64,000 nt of DNA from RGIG3009 sp045578625 (GCA_045578625.1 JAZNKN010000020.1:1-64000); one strand, 5' to 3'; shown: positions 32,578 to 40,935, numbered from the stretch's first letter. Program-made: numbers and translations. Notes: a model not told the origin generated them from the sequence alone.

Positions 32578-33563
32578 TGGCAAACAAGGCAGAAAAGCCA
32601 GTCAAGGCTCCGAAAGCGCCCAAAGCCGTGAAGGCTCGCAAAGCTCCGAAGGCCCCCAAGGTTCCCGGTAAGAAGCTGTTTAAGATGTCGCTGACGCAAC
32701 GTCAGGCGTGGACAGGTCGATTGTTTGTGTCTCCCTTCTACATTGGTTTCTTTGTGTTTTTCTTTTCTCAGTTGGTTCAGTCCATAACGTTCTGCTTTAA
32801 CAGCGTTACCCCCATGATGGGCGATCTGGATATGCAGTTCAAAGGCTGGGGTAACTTCTACCACATTTTCCGTGAGGACGCGGACTACATCACCCAGCTG
32901 GTGGGATCGCTGACCACCTTGGCGTGGAAGGTGCCGGTCATCATCGTGGCGAGCTTGTTCATTGCCATTATCCTGAAGTCCAAATTCCGCGGCAGGACCT
33001 TCGTGCGTGGCGTGTGCTTCCTGCCCGTCGTGCTTGCCGGCGGTATCGTTATGGACATCGTTCAGGGCGATACGATCTCGAGCAGCGTTATGAACGGCTC
33101 TATGGTCGCCGGCGGCTCCATGGTCGATACCAATTCCCTACAGGACCTGCTGGTCAATATGGGCTTGGGCAGTGAGATCACCTCGTTTATCAACACGATC
33201 TACGCCAACCTGTTCGGCGTTTTGTGGGAGTCCGGTGTTCAGATGATCATCTTCCTGGCCGCCCTGCAGAGCATCTCGCCCTCGCTGTACGAGGCCTCCT
33301 CCATTGAGGGCGCCACCGGCTGGGAAAACTTCTGGAAGATCACCATCCCGATGATCAGTCCAATGATCATGCTCAACATATTCTACACTATTGTGGAAAG
33401 CAGTATTAGTACCAACAACCCGGTCATGGACCAGGTCGTTGCGACGTACAATACGATGAAGCTGGGCATCTCGGCGGCAATGGGTTGGGTCTACTTTGCG
33501 GTCATCGCCGTGGTGCTTGGCATCGTGGCCTTCTGTTTCCGCAAGGTCAACGTGAAGTCGTAA
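32577..33563 (+). CDS. Sugar ABC transporter permease (second pair, MalF type) with Lys/Ala/Pro tail
   Basis: A 328-residue permease with about six helices and an EAA loop SPSLYEASSIEGATGWENFW then KITIP. The first ~40 residues are a highly basic Lys-Ala-Pro tail with repeats of KAPKAPKA, unusual for a permease; it should lie in the cytosol. The loop between helices (about 165-200) is longer than usual. GGGGGTGAG precedes the start, which overlaps the preceding stop (TAATG). Confidence 0.9.
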   Translation: MANKAEKPVKAPKAPKAVKARKAPKAPKVPGKKLFKMSLTQRQAWTGRLFVSPFYIGFFVFFFSQLVQSITFCFNSVTPMMGDLDMQFKGWGNFYHIFREDADYITQLVGSLTTLAWKVPVIIVASLFIAIILKSKFRGRTFVRGVCFLPVVLAGGIVMDIVQGDTISSSVMNGSMVAGGSMVDTNSLQDLLVNMGLGSEITSFINTIYANLFGVLWESGVQMIIFLAALQSISPSLYEASSIEGATGWENFWKITIPMISPMIMLNIFYTIVESSISTNNPVMDQVVATYNTMKLGISAAMGWVYFAVIAVVLGIVAFCFRKVNVKS

Positions 33564-33577
33564 GGGGGGGAATCACT

Positions 33578-34513
33578 ATGGCAACAAAAACTCGTAAGTT
33601 GAATCCCGTTATCCTTCGTCGTCGGGCGCAGAGTGGTGCCGTTAAGTTGGTTCGCTTCTGCTTCTTGCTGGGTCTGTGCTACCTGTTCCTGTTCCCGATC
33701 TTCTACCTGCTGCTGCAGGCGTTCTCCGATCCTGACTCCCTGACCAACCCCAACGTGGTGTGGATCCCGCTGGAGTGGACACTGGAGAACGTAGTGGCCG
33801 CTATTGAGAAGATCAACTTTTGGGGCGCGGCGCGTATCAGTATGATCCACGCTGTCGGCGGCACGCTGGCCTCATTGGTGTCTTGCGCGCTGGTCGGCTA
33901 TGGCTTCGCTCGCTACAAGTTCGCCGAAAAAGGCGTCGCCTTTATGATGGTGGTCCTTACCATCATCGTTCCGCCGCAGACGCTGCTTATCACGCAGTAT
34001 CTGCAGTACGCAAACTTTCTGGGTACCGGCATTAACCTGCTGGACACCCCGTGGGTGCTGATCCTGCCGGCCTTCTTCGGCTGCGGTCTGCGTAACGGCC
34101 TGTTTATTTTTATCTTCCGTCAGTTCTTCCTCGGTCTTCCCAAGGATCTGGAAGAAGCGGCGTGGGTGGATGGCTGCAATCCGCTGCGCACCTTTGTCAG
34201 CATCATCATCCCCAGCTCCGGCCCCGGTATCGTGACCGTCACGTTGTTCTCCTTCGTATGGCACTGGAATGACTACTACTATTCCGCCATGCTGTACACG
34301 TCGCGCGAGAACAAAGCGTTGGTCCCGATGATGCAGTCGGTTTCCGGTTCGTTGCTGACGTCGATGTCCGATGGCGGCAGCGCAGGTGCCATCAGCGCCC
34401 GCGGTGTGTTGGGTGCTGCCGGTCTGTTGACCATCATCGTTCCGTTAGTGCTGTATGTTGTCCTGCAGCGCTACTTCGTGGAAAGCATTGAGCGTACCGG
34501 CATCGTCGGATAA
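33578..34513 (+). CDS. Sugar ABC transporter permease (second pair, MalG type)
   Basis: A 311-residue permease with six helices, EAA loop DLEEAAWVDGCNPLRTFVSI. GGGGGG precedes the ATG at 33578. It pairs with the gene 14 bases upstream, and a terminator follows at 34533. Two complete permease pairs in one locus suggest two transporters or substrates handled together. Confidence 0.93.
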   Translation: MATKTRKLNPVILRRRAQSGAVKLVRFCFLLGLCYLFLFPIFYLLLQAFSDPDSLTNPNVVWIPLEWTLENVVAAIEKINFWGAARISMIHAVGGTLASLVSCALVGYGFARYKFAEKGVAFMMVVLTIIVPPQTLLITQYLQYANFLGTGINLLDTPWVLILPAFFGCGLRNGLFIFIFRQFFLGLPKDLEEAAWVDGCNPLRTFVSIIIPSSGPGIVTVTLFSFVWHWNDYYYSAMLYTSRENKALVPMMQSVSGSLLTSMSDGGSAGAISARGVLGAAGLLTIIVPLVLYVVLQRYFVESIERTGIVG

Positions 34514-34532
34514 GCGTGATATAGCCAATAAC

Positions 34533-34570
34533 ACCCCCGCGCGGCAAAGCCGTGCGGGGGTTTCGCTTTT
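34533..34570 (+). terminator. Terminator after the permease genes
   Basis: ACCCCCGCGCGGC and GCCGTGCGGGGGT form the stem, followed by TTCGCTTTT. Confidence 0.85.
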
Positions 34571-34804
34571 CCAGACGCTCTCCGAATTTGTACACGTCCG
34601 CGGAAGGGATAAGGCCCTGCCCTACCAACACCCCTCGATCTCGCACGGCCTCATCACCCCGCACCCCAGAGCAAAAATTGGACACAACCACACCGCACAA
34701 TCCCAACAAATGGGGCCTTCAAACCAACCACCCACAACATCTTGTGTTTGTCTACAAAAGCCGGTCCCAAAGCAAAATTTTGTTGTCATTTTTCCCAAAA
34801 TCTA
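34571..34804. other. Gene-free AC-rich stretch before the second binding-protein promoter
   Basis: About 230 bases with no frame that has a ribosome site. The plus strand is rich in A and C. No repeat or hairpin worth naming. Confidence 0.4.
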
Positions 34805-34833
34805 TTGCAAATTTGTAAGAGCTTTGTTATAAT
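34805..34833 (+). promoter_or_regulatory. Promoter of the lipoprotein sugar-binding gene
   Basis: TTGCAA at 34805 and perfect TATAAT at 34828 with a 17-base spacer. A 97-base leader follows with a GGAGCG/CGCTCC hairpin (about 34876-34903). A separate promoter lets the binding protein be made in excess over its permeases. Confidence 0.8.
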
Positions 34834-34929
34834 TAACGTGCGAGTAAGCGGTGGTGTGCCCATCGCCGCCGCGGAGCGTATAGTTGCTTCAATTCGCTCC
34901 AAAAATTTTTAGAAAAGGGGTATACTGTT

Positions 34930-36585
34930 ATGAAGCTGAAGCGCTGCTTGGCTATCGTCCTTGCGCTGCTCATGGTTCTTCCGCTGGTTGCGTGCAGCAA
35001 GACTGCCGACACGGATAAGAACACTGGCAAAGACAAGGCTGATGGCAACAAGACGACGGCTGCTGCCACCACGACGACCACCACGACAGAAGCACCTGTC
35101 TCCGGTGATCCCACGGACGACGAAGTAGTCGATCCGTCCGTGACGGATGAGAGCGGCAACCTTGTCACCACCACGACCACCGTCGTGACGGATGAGAGCG
35201 GCAACGTTGTCACCACGACTCAGGACCCGAACGCGCCTACCACCACGACCACTTCCGGTCGTACGAAGAAGACCACCACCAAAGTGTCGGTCACTCCGGG
35301 TGGCACGGCCAACTTCGCGCCTATCACCATCAAGGAGGGCGATACGCCGGTCGAGAAGGGTCTGAACTTCGGTGGCAAGACCTACAAGTTCGCATTCTAC
35401 GGCTCCACTTGGTCCGACGATCACTCGAAGTGGCACGCCGATTTCCAGCAAGACTACAATGTCAAGCTGAAGATCGACGCTGTTCCCATGACGGAGTACG
35501 TTACGACCCTGTCTTCGGCTCTGGCCTCCGGTAAGCCGTACGACATCGTGTTCTTCTACGCCTTCGACTATCCGTCGCAGATCACCGCGAAGGTCATGCA
35601 GCCTCTCGATAACTACATCACGACGGCTGACATGTGGGATGACGACTCCGCCACCACCGGTGGTTACTCCTACTCTCTGGCCGAGGCTATGTCTCTGAAC
35701 GGTCACGTCTACTGCGTTGGCGGCAACTACCTGCAGACTCCCACCGTTATCTGGTACAACAAGAAGGAGTTTGCCAAGGCCGGCTACACCGGCGCGAAGG
35801 ATCCGCTGGCGCTGTACAATGCAGGTAAGTGGGATTGGCAGACCCTGTACGACATGCTGTCTGTTATCCAGAAGCCCGACAAGGGTGTCTACGGTATCAA
35901 CACCATCGCTCCGTGGTACGATCACCAGTTCATCAACTCCTTCAACACCGACTTTGCGAAGCTGAACTCCAACGGTCGTCTGGAAGAGAACCTGTCCGAC
36001 CCGAACCTGTATGCGGCGTACGAGATGCTGCAGAAGTTCTGCTACGGCGAGCACAAGGTCACCAACCCCAAGGATCAGTACACGAACGGTTTGGACCAGT
36101 TCTACAACGGCACCACCGTTTCGGTCATCGGGGAAATGGGTGCATACTGGAACGCGGTTACGAAGATTCCTTCTGCGTCTGCGTTCGATAAGAGTATGAA
36201 CAATCTGGGCGTTGTTCCGCTGCCGCAGTACAAAGGCGGGCCTCACTCCATTTGGGGTTGGATGGGCTACGGCGCCGGTGCCGGCGCTTCTGAGGAAGGC
36301 GTCCTGTGCGCCCTCGCGTTTGCGAAGCACGACTCCATCCACAACCACAAACAGGCCTATCATCCCAACATGCCCGCTGCGATAAAGAAGGTGTCTTGCA
36401 GCATTCTGGATTCCGACCATCTGATCGGTCCCAAGAACGGCTTTGAGTCCTCCGCCGGCTCGTTGGGCGGCATCGGCACCAAGCTCTCTACCGCTATTGC
36501 TATCAACGGTCAGAATATCACCGTTGTGCTGAAGGGCTACAAGAAGCTCACTCAGACCGTCATTGATACTGCTCTGAAGGCGTAA
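34930..36585 (+). CDS. ABC transporter sugar-binding lipoprotein
   Basis: A 551-residue lipoprotein with lipobox LVAC (Cys at about 22). A long Thr-rich linker (about 35-125) contains two near-identical units reading VTDESGN and VTTTT. The binding fold runs from about 145 to the end: YKFAFYGSTWSDDHSKWHAD, LASGKPYDIVFFYAFDYPSQ, NYLQTPTVIWYNKKEF, YGINTIAPWYDHQFINSFNT. Many Trp/Tyr/Phe in the cleft suit a carbohydrate. It probably serves the permease pair just upstream. GAAAAGGGG precedes the ATG. Confidence 0.88.
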   Translation: MKLKRCLAIVLALLMVLPLVACSKTADTDKNTGKDKADGNKTTAAATTTTTTTEAPVSGDPTDDEVVDPSVTDESGNLVTTTTTVVTDESGNVVTTTQDPNAPTTTTTSGRTKKTTTKVSVTPGGTANFAPITIKEGDTPVEKGLNFGGKTYKFAFYGSTWSDDHSKWHADFQQDYNVKLKIDAVPMTEYVTTLSSALASGKPYDIVFFYAFDYPSQITAKVMQPLDNYITTADMWDDDSATTGGYSYSLAEAMSLNGHVYCVGGNYLQTPTVIWYNKKEFAKAGYTGAKDPLALYNAGKWDWQTLYDMLSVIQKPDKGVYGINTIAPWYDHQFINSFNTDFAKLNSNGRLEENLSDPNLYAAYEMLQKFCYGEHKVTNPKDQYTNGLDQFYNGTTVSVIGEMGAYWNAVTKIPSASAFDKSMNNLGVVPLPQYKGGPHSIWGWMGYGAGAGASEEGVLCALAFAKHDSIHNHKQAYHPNMPAAIKKVSCSILDSDHLIGPKNGFESSAGSLGGIGTKLSTAIAINGQNITVVLKGYKKLTQTVIDTALKA

Positions 36586-36623
36586 TCCTCCAAGGCTGGG
36601 TATCGATTTTCTGGAACAAGCAT

Positions 36624-36661
36624 CCCCCGGCAGGGCTATCCTGTCGGGGGTTTACCTGTTT
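36624..36661 (+). terminator. Terminator after the sugar-binding lipoprotein
   Basis: CCCCCGGCAGG and CCTGTCGGGGG pair round GCTAT, followed by TTTACCTGTT. Confidence 0.8.
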
Positions 36662-36709
36662 TAGGGGAGAATACAAAATTCGCCATTTTTTGGAAGGAGG
36701 TTTCACGTT

Positions 36710-36836
36710 ATGATTATGAAAATGTATCGGAAGCCCCCTTTCGGAGATTCTCGACCTAACGGTCGATGCTGCTCTGGCAGCTGTCATTGAGAGTGAGCCC
36801 ACTGTTGAAGACAACGATAAAGAGCTTTCTGTTTGA
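36710..36836 (+). pseudogene. Small peptide gene with a frameshift at a run of five C
   Basis: After a strong GGAAGGAGG site, ATG 36710 opens a frame that runs MIMKMYRKPP and then into a nonsense-like tail, stopping at 36790. If one C of the CCCCC at 36734-36738 is removed, the frame gives YRKPLSEILDLTVDAALAAV and continues acidic to a stop at 36836, 41 residues in all. The pattern Tyr-x-Lys-Pro-x-x-Glu-hydrophobic-hydrophobic-Asp-Leu is typical of short Firmicutes peptides, some of them peptide-natural-product precursors. A sequencing error, true loss, or slippage-controlled switching are all possible. A terminator follows directly. Confidence 0.45.
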
Positions 36837-36849
36837 CAAATGACACACA

Positions 36850-36881
36850 GCGCCCCGGCGGTTCCGGCGGGGCGCGTTTTC
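36850..36881 (+). terminator. Terminator after the small peptide gene
   Basis: GCGCCCCG and CGGGGCGC form the stem, followed by GTTTTCTT. Its presence just after the peptide frame supports that frame as a real transcript. Confidence 0.75.
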
Positions 36882-37048
36882 TTATCGCTCCGCACAATCC
36901 TCGCGGGCGAGCAATGCTCGCTCCTACAATGCTGGTTCGGACCTGTACAAACCCATTGGAACACACCCCTCCACGCACCCATCCCTGCCTGTCCGCATAG
37001 ATTGGAAAGAGCGAATGCTCACACACTATGCGGAAAGGAGGAAACGGT
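36882..37048. other. Intergenic stretch with a short dyad repeat
   Basis: GCGGGCGAGCAATGCTCGC at about 36901-36920 is a dyad followed by TCCTACAA, resembling other dispersed intergenic repeats in the window. No gene seen; the next gene's ribosome site is at its end. Confidence 0.4.
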
Positions 37049-37459
37049 ATGTATCAGAGAAATTGCACGCCGCTGTGCGGCGTGATCGGTGTGATCCTCG
37101 GCGTCATTGTCGGCGTGGCCATTGGTGTGCTGTTCAACTTCGAACTGCTTCCCGGTCTTGTCGCCGTGCTTCCCACAGTGCTGGCGCTTGGCGCGGGAAC
37201 GCTTGTGTTGCTGTTGGTCGGCTTGGCCGCGGCGGCCTATCGCACCGATTGTACGCTAGCTGATTGCCTTGAGACCGCCGGCACCAAGCTGGCGGCCGGC
37301 GCGATCGGTACGGTTGCCGGTGCATTGCTGTCGCTGCTCTTTGCCGGCGGCACGCTGTTCACATTGCAGCTCATTCTGGCGGCAATCACCGCATTTTTCG
37401 TGACCTATCTGGCGGTTCAGGTATTCTGCTTTGTCCTCTGCATCACCCGCCGCCTGTAA
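37049..37459 (+). CDS. Small membrane protein of unknown function
   Basis: A 136-residue protein with about four predicted helices rich in Gly/Ala/Leu/Val. MYQRNCTPLCGVIGVILGVI opens it, with two Cys before helix 1; two further Cys lie in the middle loop (YRTDCTLADCLETAG) and two in the last helix (FCFVLCITRR). The paired Cys in loops may form disulfides or bind metal (inference). AAAGGAGG precedes the ATG at 37049, better than an ATG 21 bases earlier. No family recognised. It lies after the small peptide gene. Confidence 0.65.
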   Translation: MYQRNCTPLCGVIGVILGVIVGVAIGVLFNFELLPGLVAVLPTVLALGAGTLVLLLVGLAAAAYRTDCTLADCLETAGTKLAAGAIGTVAGALLSLLFAGGTLFTLQLILAAITAFFVTYLAVQVFCFVLCITRRL

Positions 37460-37511
37460 CGCACAGACTCCCCGGGCTCTATTCGCTACCCCCTGAGATG
37501 GGCATACCAGG

Positions 37512-37562
37512 CTCCCTCATTGAGGAAACTGTCAGCTGAAGGCTGACTGAGGGAGTTTTTTC
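37512..37562 (+). terminator. Nested-palindrome repeat acting as terminator
   Basis: CTCCCTCA (37512) pairs with TGAGGGAG (37548), and inside lies a second stem GTCAGC/GCTGAC, followed by TTTTTT. The form CTCCCTCAGTC...GCTGAC is that of a dispersed palindromic repeat common in gut Clostridia. Confidence 0.7.
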
Positions 37563-37583
37563 GTACCCCTGCATCCCCCGCAC

Positions 37584-37613
37584 AAAAGCCCTGCGCCAGT
37601 GGCGCAGGGCTTT
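37584..37613 (-). terminator. Terminator of the hydrogenase-like cluster (minus strand)
   Basis: GCCCTGCGCC and GGCGCAGGGC pair round AGT; the minus-strand tail is TTTTGTG. It lies 86 bases after the PHP gene, the last gene of the cluster. GTAGGGGGCGGCGCC at about 37645 between is a further short repeat. Confidence 0.65.
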
Positions 37614-37699
37614 CATCATGTTTATTCATTTGCACGAACTCGTCGTAGGGGGCGGCGCCATCGACGCCCCGCTAACCCATACGCAATACGGCAATCTTT

Positions 37700-38434
37700 T
37701 TATCCGCGCGACCACGCGCAGGGTACGGTGCCGTTCAACGCGGCAATGATGACCTCCGGCGTGTTCTCCGGCAGTTCCAGATACGCGCAGGCCTCAGCAA
37801 TGTCGTCCAACCGATGCGCGTCGGAACTCAGCAGCAGCGGCTTGTCGCCGATCTCGCGGTACTGTGCCTTCAGTGCGTCAACATCGCCCTTGGCGGTGAT
37901 CTCCACCGCTGCAAACCCAACGGGCGGTAGATCGCCCAGCGCCGCCGTGACGCTGTAGGAGGGGCGGTCAATGTGTGCCGGAAACGCTGCACCACCGTAG
38001 GATCGCACCAGCTCCACCACGTCGTCCACACTGACAGCCGAAGCCGTCGTCAGCAGGATCTCCTTCGTGCCGATCGGCTCGTCCTCGGCGTTGCAGATCA
38101 CCTGCTCGCCGAAAATATCCGGTCGGTTTTTCACCGGCGGCAGGGTAGGGGAGATCGCCGCGTCAAAGGCCAACGCTTGCTCCACCGTGGGGAACAGACA
38201 GACCACGTGCGCTTCCTCTGCCGTACACAGCTCCATGCCGGGCAGAAAGGTCAGCCCCAGTTCACGGGCGACCTCCGCGGCGGCGGGGCAGTTGGCGCAG
38301 GAATTGTGGTCGGTCAGCGCCAGAGCGTTCAGCCCCAGGATCGCCGCCATCTGTACGATGTCGTGCGGCGTCATTTCCGCATCCCCGCAGGGCGAGAGAC
38401 AGGAATGAATATGAAGATCGTAGTAAATTCTCAT
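37700..38434 (-). CDS. PHP-domain phosphoesterase of the hydrogenase-like cluster
   Basis: A 244-residue metal-dependent phosphoesterase of the PHP family. All motifs are present: YDLHIHSCLSPCGD, ALTDHNSCANCP, PGMELCTAEEAHV, AAFPAHIDRPS and LLSSDAHRLDDI. Its substrate may be a nucleotide or signalling phosphate. It is the last gene of a five-gene cluster (DRTGG, ATPase, hydrogenase-like, DRTGG, PHP) and is about 100 bases from the gene before it, a gap with a short CCCCC repeat. GAAAGGAGCG precedes the ATG. Confidence 0.88.
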   Translation of the reverse strand: MRIYYDLHIHSCLSPCGDAEMTPHDIVQMAAILGLNALALTDHNSCANCPAAAEVARELGLTFLPGMELCTAEEAHVVCLFPTVEQALAFDAAISPTLPPVKNRPDIFGEQVICNAEDEPIGTKEILLTTASAVSVDDVVELVRSYGGAAFPAHIDRPSYSVTAALGDLPPVGFAAVEITAKGDVDALKAQYREIGDKPLLLSSDAHRLDDIAEACAYLELPENTPEVIIAALNGTVPCAWSRG

Positions 38435-38536
38435 TCTCTCGCTCCTTTCTATCCACTAAGCCCCCGTTGGCAGGGGAAGGGGACCGGGCTTGCGCGGTGG
38501 AGGGGTTTTCGCATAACAGCACCCTCGCGGGCATTC

Positions 38537-38863
38537 TTATATCAACTTCGACAGCGCCACTGCCAACGTATACGCATCCTTACCGCTGCGCAGGACGGTG
38601 ATCTCTTCGGTGGCGGCGCGATCACGCGCCGCGTCATCCAATGCCGCGTTCTCGCATAGAATGAGGCAGGGGAGATCGGCCAACACGCACACCGCGATGG
38701 CGTTGACATTGCCCATCACGCTGAACCACGCGTGTCCCGCCGGGGCGCGACCCATGACCCAACTGAGCAGGTCGCCGCAATATCCGCCCTCCACCGGACG
38801 GTCAAGGTCACCCTCGGTCAGGATCTCCAACCCCAAGGGTGCGATCAGGTCACGCACGATCAT
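38537..38863 (-). CDS. DRTGG-like small regulatory domain protein (second)
   Basis: A 108-residue cytosolic protein like the stand-alone DRTGG-fold proteins found with [FeFe]-hydrogenase genes. It opens MIVRDLIAPLGLEILTEGDL and ends with a helix/strand part TVLRSGKDAYTLAVALSKLI. LSWVMGRAPAGHAWFSVMGN is the conserved middle. Its ATG overlaps the stop of the hydrogenase-like gene by four bases, so the products are made together. A ligand-binding role is likely but unproven. Confidence 0.75.
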   Translation of the reverse strand: MIVRDLIAPLGLEILTEGDLDRPVEGGYCGDLLSWVMGRAPAGHAWFSVMGNVNAIAVCVLADLPCLILCENAALDDAARDRAATEEITVLRSGKDAYTLAVALSKLI

Positions 38864-40128
38864 ACATTGTCCTCCCCTTCCACACTTTGCAGCCGCTGGC
38901 GCAGACGGAAAATACAATCATCCTCACTGGCAAGTCCCAGAGCCACGTCCTCTGCCAACGCGTGGCAGGAGGGCGCGCCGCAGGAGCCGCAATCCAGTTT
39001 GGGCAAGCCCTCGGCGATCTCGTCTGCCTGCTGCATCAGCCGCATCGCGTCAAACACGTTCTCCGCCAAGCGGAGCGCGGGATTTTCCTCCAACGGCTGC
39101 GACCAACGCAGTGCCGACATCTCGCCCATTTCACCGGCGCGATTGCACGACACCGGCATATATTTTCGCAGATGCTTGATACGCGCACGTGCCACGTAGC
39201 CGTTTTCGGTGGTAAACACGCCGCCGACACAACCGCCGGCACAGGCGTTGAGTTCAATAAAGTCCAGATCAGTAAACTTCTCGTCCTCCAGATCCTCCAG
39301 TACGCGGATGACGTTCTGAATACCGTCCGCGGAGAGGTGGTTTTCGTTCAGCGTACCGGCCGCCTCGCCCCCGATAAACGACCAGCTGACGCCGATCAAT
39401 CCGGAGTGCGACAGCGGTTCCACCGCTTCCAGTTTATTCATCTTGTTTAGCAGTGCCGGATAAATATCGCTGATCGCCAGCACACCGTCCACCTGCGAGC
39501 GTGGTATCCCGATGGGAGCGTGCGCGTCGGTGACCTTGGCGGGGCAGGGCGAGATGAAGAAGATGCCGATCTCCTCAGGCTTCAGACCGGTTCGCGCCAT
39601 TACGCGCTGACGAGCGAGCGCCGCCGAGACCTCCATCGGGGATTTGAGCGGCAGCACGTGCTCACACAGTTCGGGGAAGCGCACTTGAATTAGCCGTACC
39701 ACCGCCGGGCAAGCCGAGCTGATGACCGGCTTTTTCAGCTTGCTGTCCGCGAGCATCTGGCGCGTGGCGTCCGACACGATCTCCGCACCGCGGGAGACCT
39801 CAAACACCTCGTCAAAACCAAGCCCGGTCAGGCCGGTGAGGATGACGTCCACGTCATCCAGATTGCGGAACTGTCCGTACAGCGAGGGCGCGGGCAGCGC
39901 CACGGTATATGTGTAATTGTCCAACAAGGCCAGCGAATCGTGGCGCGCCTTCTTCGCACGGTGCGGACAAACGCGGATACATTCGCCGCAGTCGATGCAG
40001 CGCTCGGTGATGATCACGGCCTTGCCGTCGCGCACACGGATCGCCTGCGTGGGGCAGTGCTTGATACAGTTGGTGCAGCCCACGCATTTTTCGGTATCCA
40101 GTGTGACGGAATGAACGAAATGTTCCAT
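38860..40128 (-). CDS. Sensory-type [FeFe]-hydrogenase-like protein with ferredoxin and FeS domains
   Basis: A 422-residue iron-sulfur protein. Two [4Fe-4S] sites occupy the N-terminus (Cys15/18/21/25 and 44/47/50/54). The H-cluster domain follows: SSACPAVV with Cys140, ISPCPAKVTD with Cys195, and LNACAGGCVGG with Cys296 and Cys300, so all four cluster ligands remain. The cysteine before Cys140, the proton-relay residue in catalytic enzymes, is Ala139, as in the HydS-type sensory group. A C-terminal FeS domain (Cys380/383/388/405) completes it. No PAS domain is present. With the neighbouring ATPase and DRTGG proteins it is probably an H2 or redox sensor. It starts at ATG 40128. Confidence 0.85.
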   Translation of the reverse strand: MEHFVHSVTLDTEKCVGCTNCIKHCPTQAIRVRDGKAVIITERCIDCGECIRVCPHRAKKARHDSLALLDNYTYTVALPAPSLYGQFRNLDDVDVILTGLTGLGFDEVFEVSRGAEIVSDATRQMLADSKLKKPVISSACPAVVRLIQVRFPELCEHVLPLKSPMEVSAALARQRVMARTGLKPEEIGIFFISPCPAKVTDAHAPIGIPRSQVDGVLAISDIYPALLNKMNKLEAVEPLSHSGLIGVSWSFIGGEAAGTLNENHLSADGIQNVIRVLEDLEDEKFTDLDFIELNACAGGCVGGVFTTENGYVARARIKHLRKYMPVSCNRAGEMGEMSALRWSQPLEENPALRLAENVFDAMRLMQQADEIAEGLPKLDCGSCGAPSCHALAEDVALGLASEDDCIFRLRQRLQSVEGEDNV

Positions 40129-40141
40129 TGCGGTTTCACCC

Positions 40142-40564
40142 TTACTCGGTAACCAACACAGTCAGATACATAGTCGTGCCCTTGCCGGGGGCGGTGTCAA
40201 TGGTGAGTGTGTCGGTATATTTTTTGATGTTCGGCAGACCCATACCGGCGCCGAAGCCCAGGTTGCGGACTGTCTCCGAAGCGGTAGACCAGCCCTCCTG
40301 CATGGCGAGGTCGAGATCCGGAATACCCGGGCCGTTATCCGACAGCGTGATCAGCACGCGATCCGGCTCGATCTCCACGTCGGCGGTGCCACCGCCCGCG
40401 TGGATGACCATATTGATCTCGCCCTCATACATGGCGATGGCAACGCGGCGGATCACATCCGGACGGAAGCCAAGCTGCTTGAGCTTGCCCTTGACCGCAC
40501 CGGATGCTTCGCCCGCCCGCGTGAAATCATCACCGGGGACGTCATAATGCAATTTGATACCCAA
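40142..40564 (-). CDS. Serine-kinase-type ATP-binding protein (RsbW-like HATPase)
   Basis: A 140-residue GHKL ATPase of the anti-sigma-factor type. The N-box is RRVAIAMYEGEINMVIHAGG, the G1 box ITLSDNGPGIPDLDLAM, and the G2 part NLGFGAGMGLPNIKKYTD. Such proteins bind ATP and phosphorylate or sequester a partner. It lies 13 bases upstream of the hydrogenase-like gene, so it is the likely output or regulator of that sensor (inference). No anti-sigma antagonist is visible. Confidence 0.88.
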   Translation of the reverse strand: MGIKLHYDVPGDDFTRAGEASGAVKGKLKQLGFRPDVIRRVAIAMYEGEINMVIHAGGGTADVEIEPDRVLITLSDNGPGIPDLDLAMQEGWSTASETVRNLGFGAGMGLPNIKKYTDTLTIDTAPGKGTTMYLTVLVTE

Positions 40565-40590
40565 TGTATTTCACCAGCCTTTCGCCGGGA

Positions 40591-40935
40591 TCAGGCGTCA
40601 CCGCCGGACAGCCCGTTTTGATACAGCAGGCCGCAGGCGGTGAACATACGCAGCGGCGTGGTCATCACAACGATACCGCGCTCTTCTGCCAATTCGATCA
40701 TTTCGGGGGTCGGCTCCTTGCCGCGTACAAAGACGATGCACACCATATCCATCATCTCCGCCGTGCGCACGACCTGCGTATTCACAAGGCCGGACAGCAG
40801 CACCGACTGGTCCTTGACGAAGGCCAGCACATCGCTCATCATATCGCTGCCGCAGGCGTTGCGCACCTCTGTATCCAGTGCGTTACCGCACCGAATGTCC
40901 GCGCTCAGAATCGATTTTACATCCGCGATGGTCAT
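40591..40935 (-). CDS. DRTGG-domain protein (first gene of the hydrogenase-like cluster)
   Basis: A 114-residue cytosolic protein of the DRTGG fold: MTIADVKSILSADIRCGNAL, SDMMSDVLAFVKDQSVLLSG, then ERGIVVMTTPLRMFTACGLL. It is related in form to the second small protein of the cluster. DRTGG domains occur beside CBS and hydrogenase modules and may bind a nucleotide. AAAGGATG precedes the ATG; a good promoter lies 34 bases upstream. Confidence 0.8.
   Translation of the reverse strand: MTIADVKSILSADIRCGNALDTEVRNACGSDMMSDVLAFVKDQSVLLSGLVNTQVVRTAEMMDMVCIVFVRGKEPTPEMIELAEERGIVVMTTPLRMFTACGLLYQNGLSGGDA

Noticed and set aside
34571..34804. Possible small gene in the AC-rich gap before the second binding protein
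   Set aside because: Frames exist on the plus strand but lack ribosome sites and look like biased composition.
37500..37570. Palindromic CTCCCTCA unit as a possible CRISPR repeat or attachment site
   Set aside because: Only one unit, no spacers, no cas genes or integrase; it reads as a dispersed hairpin repeat with a T tail.
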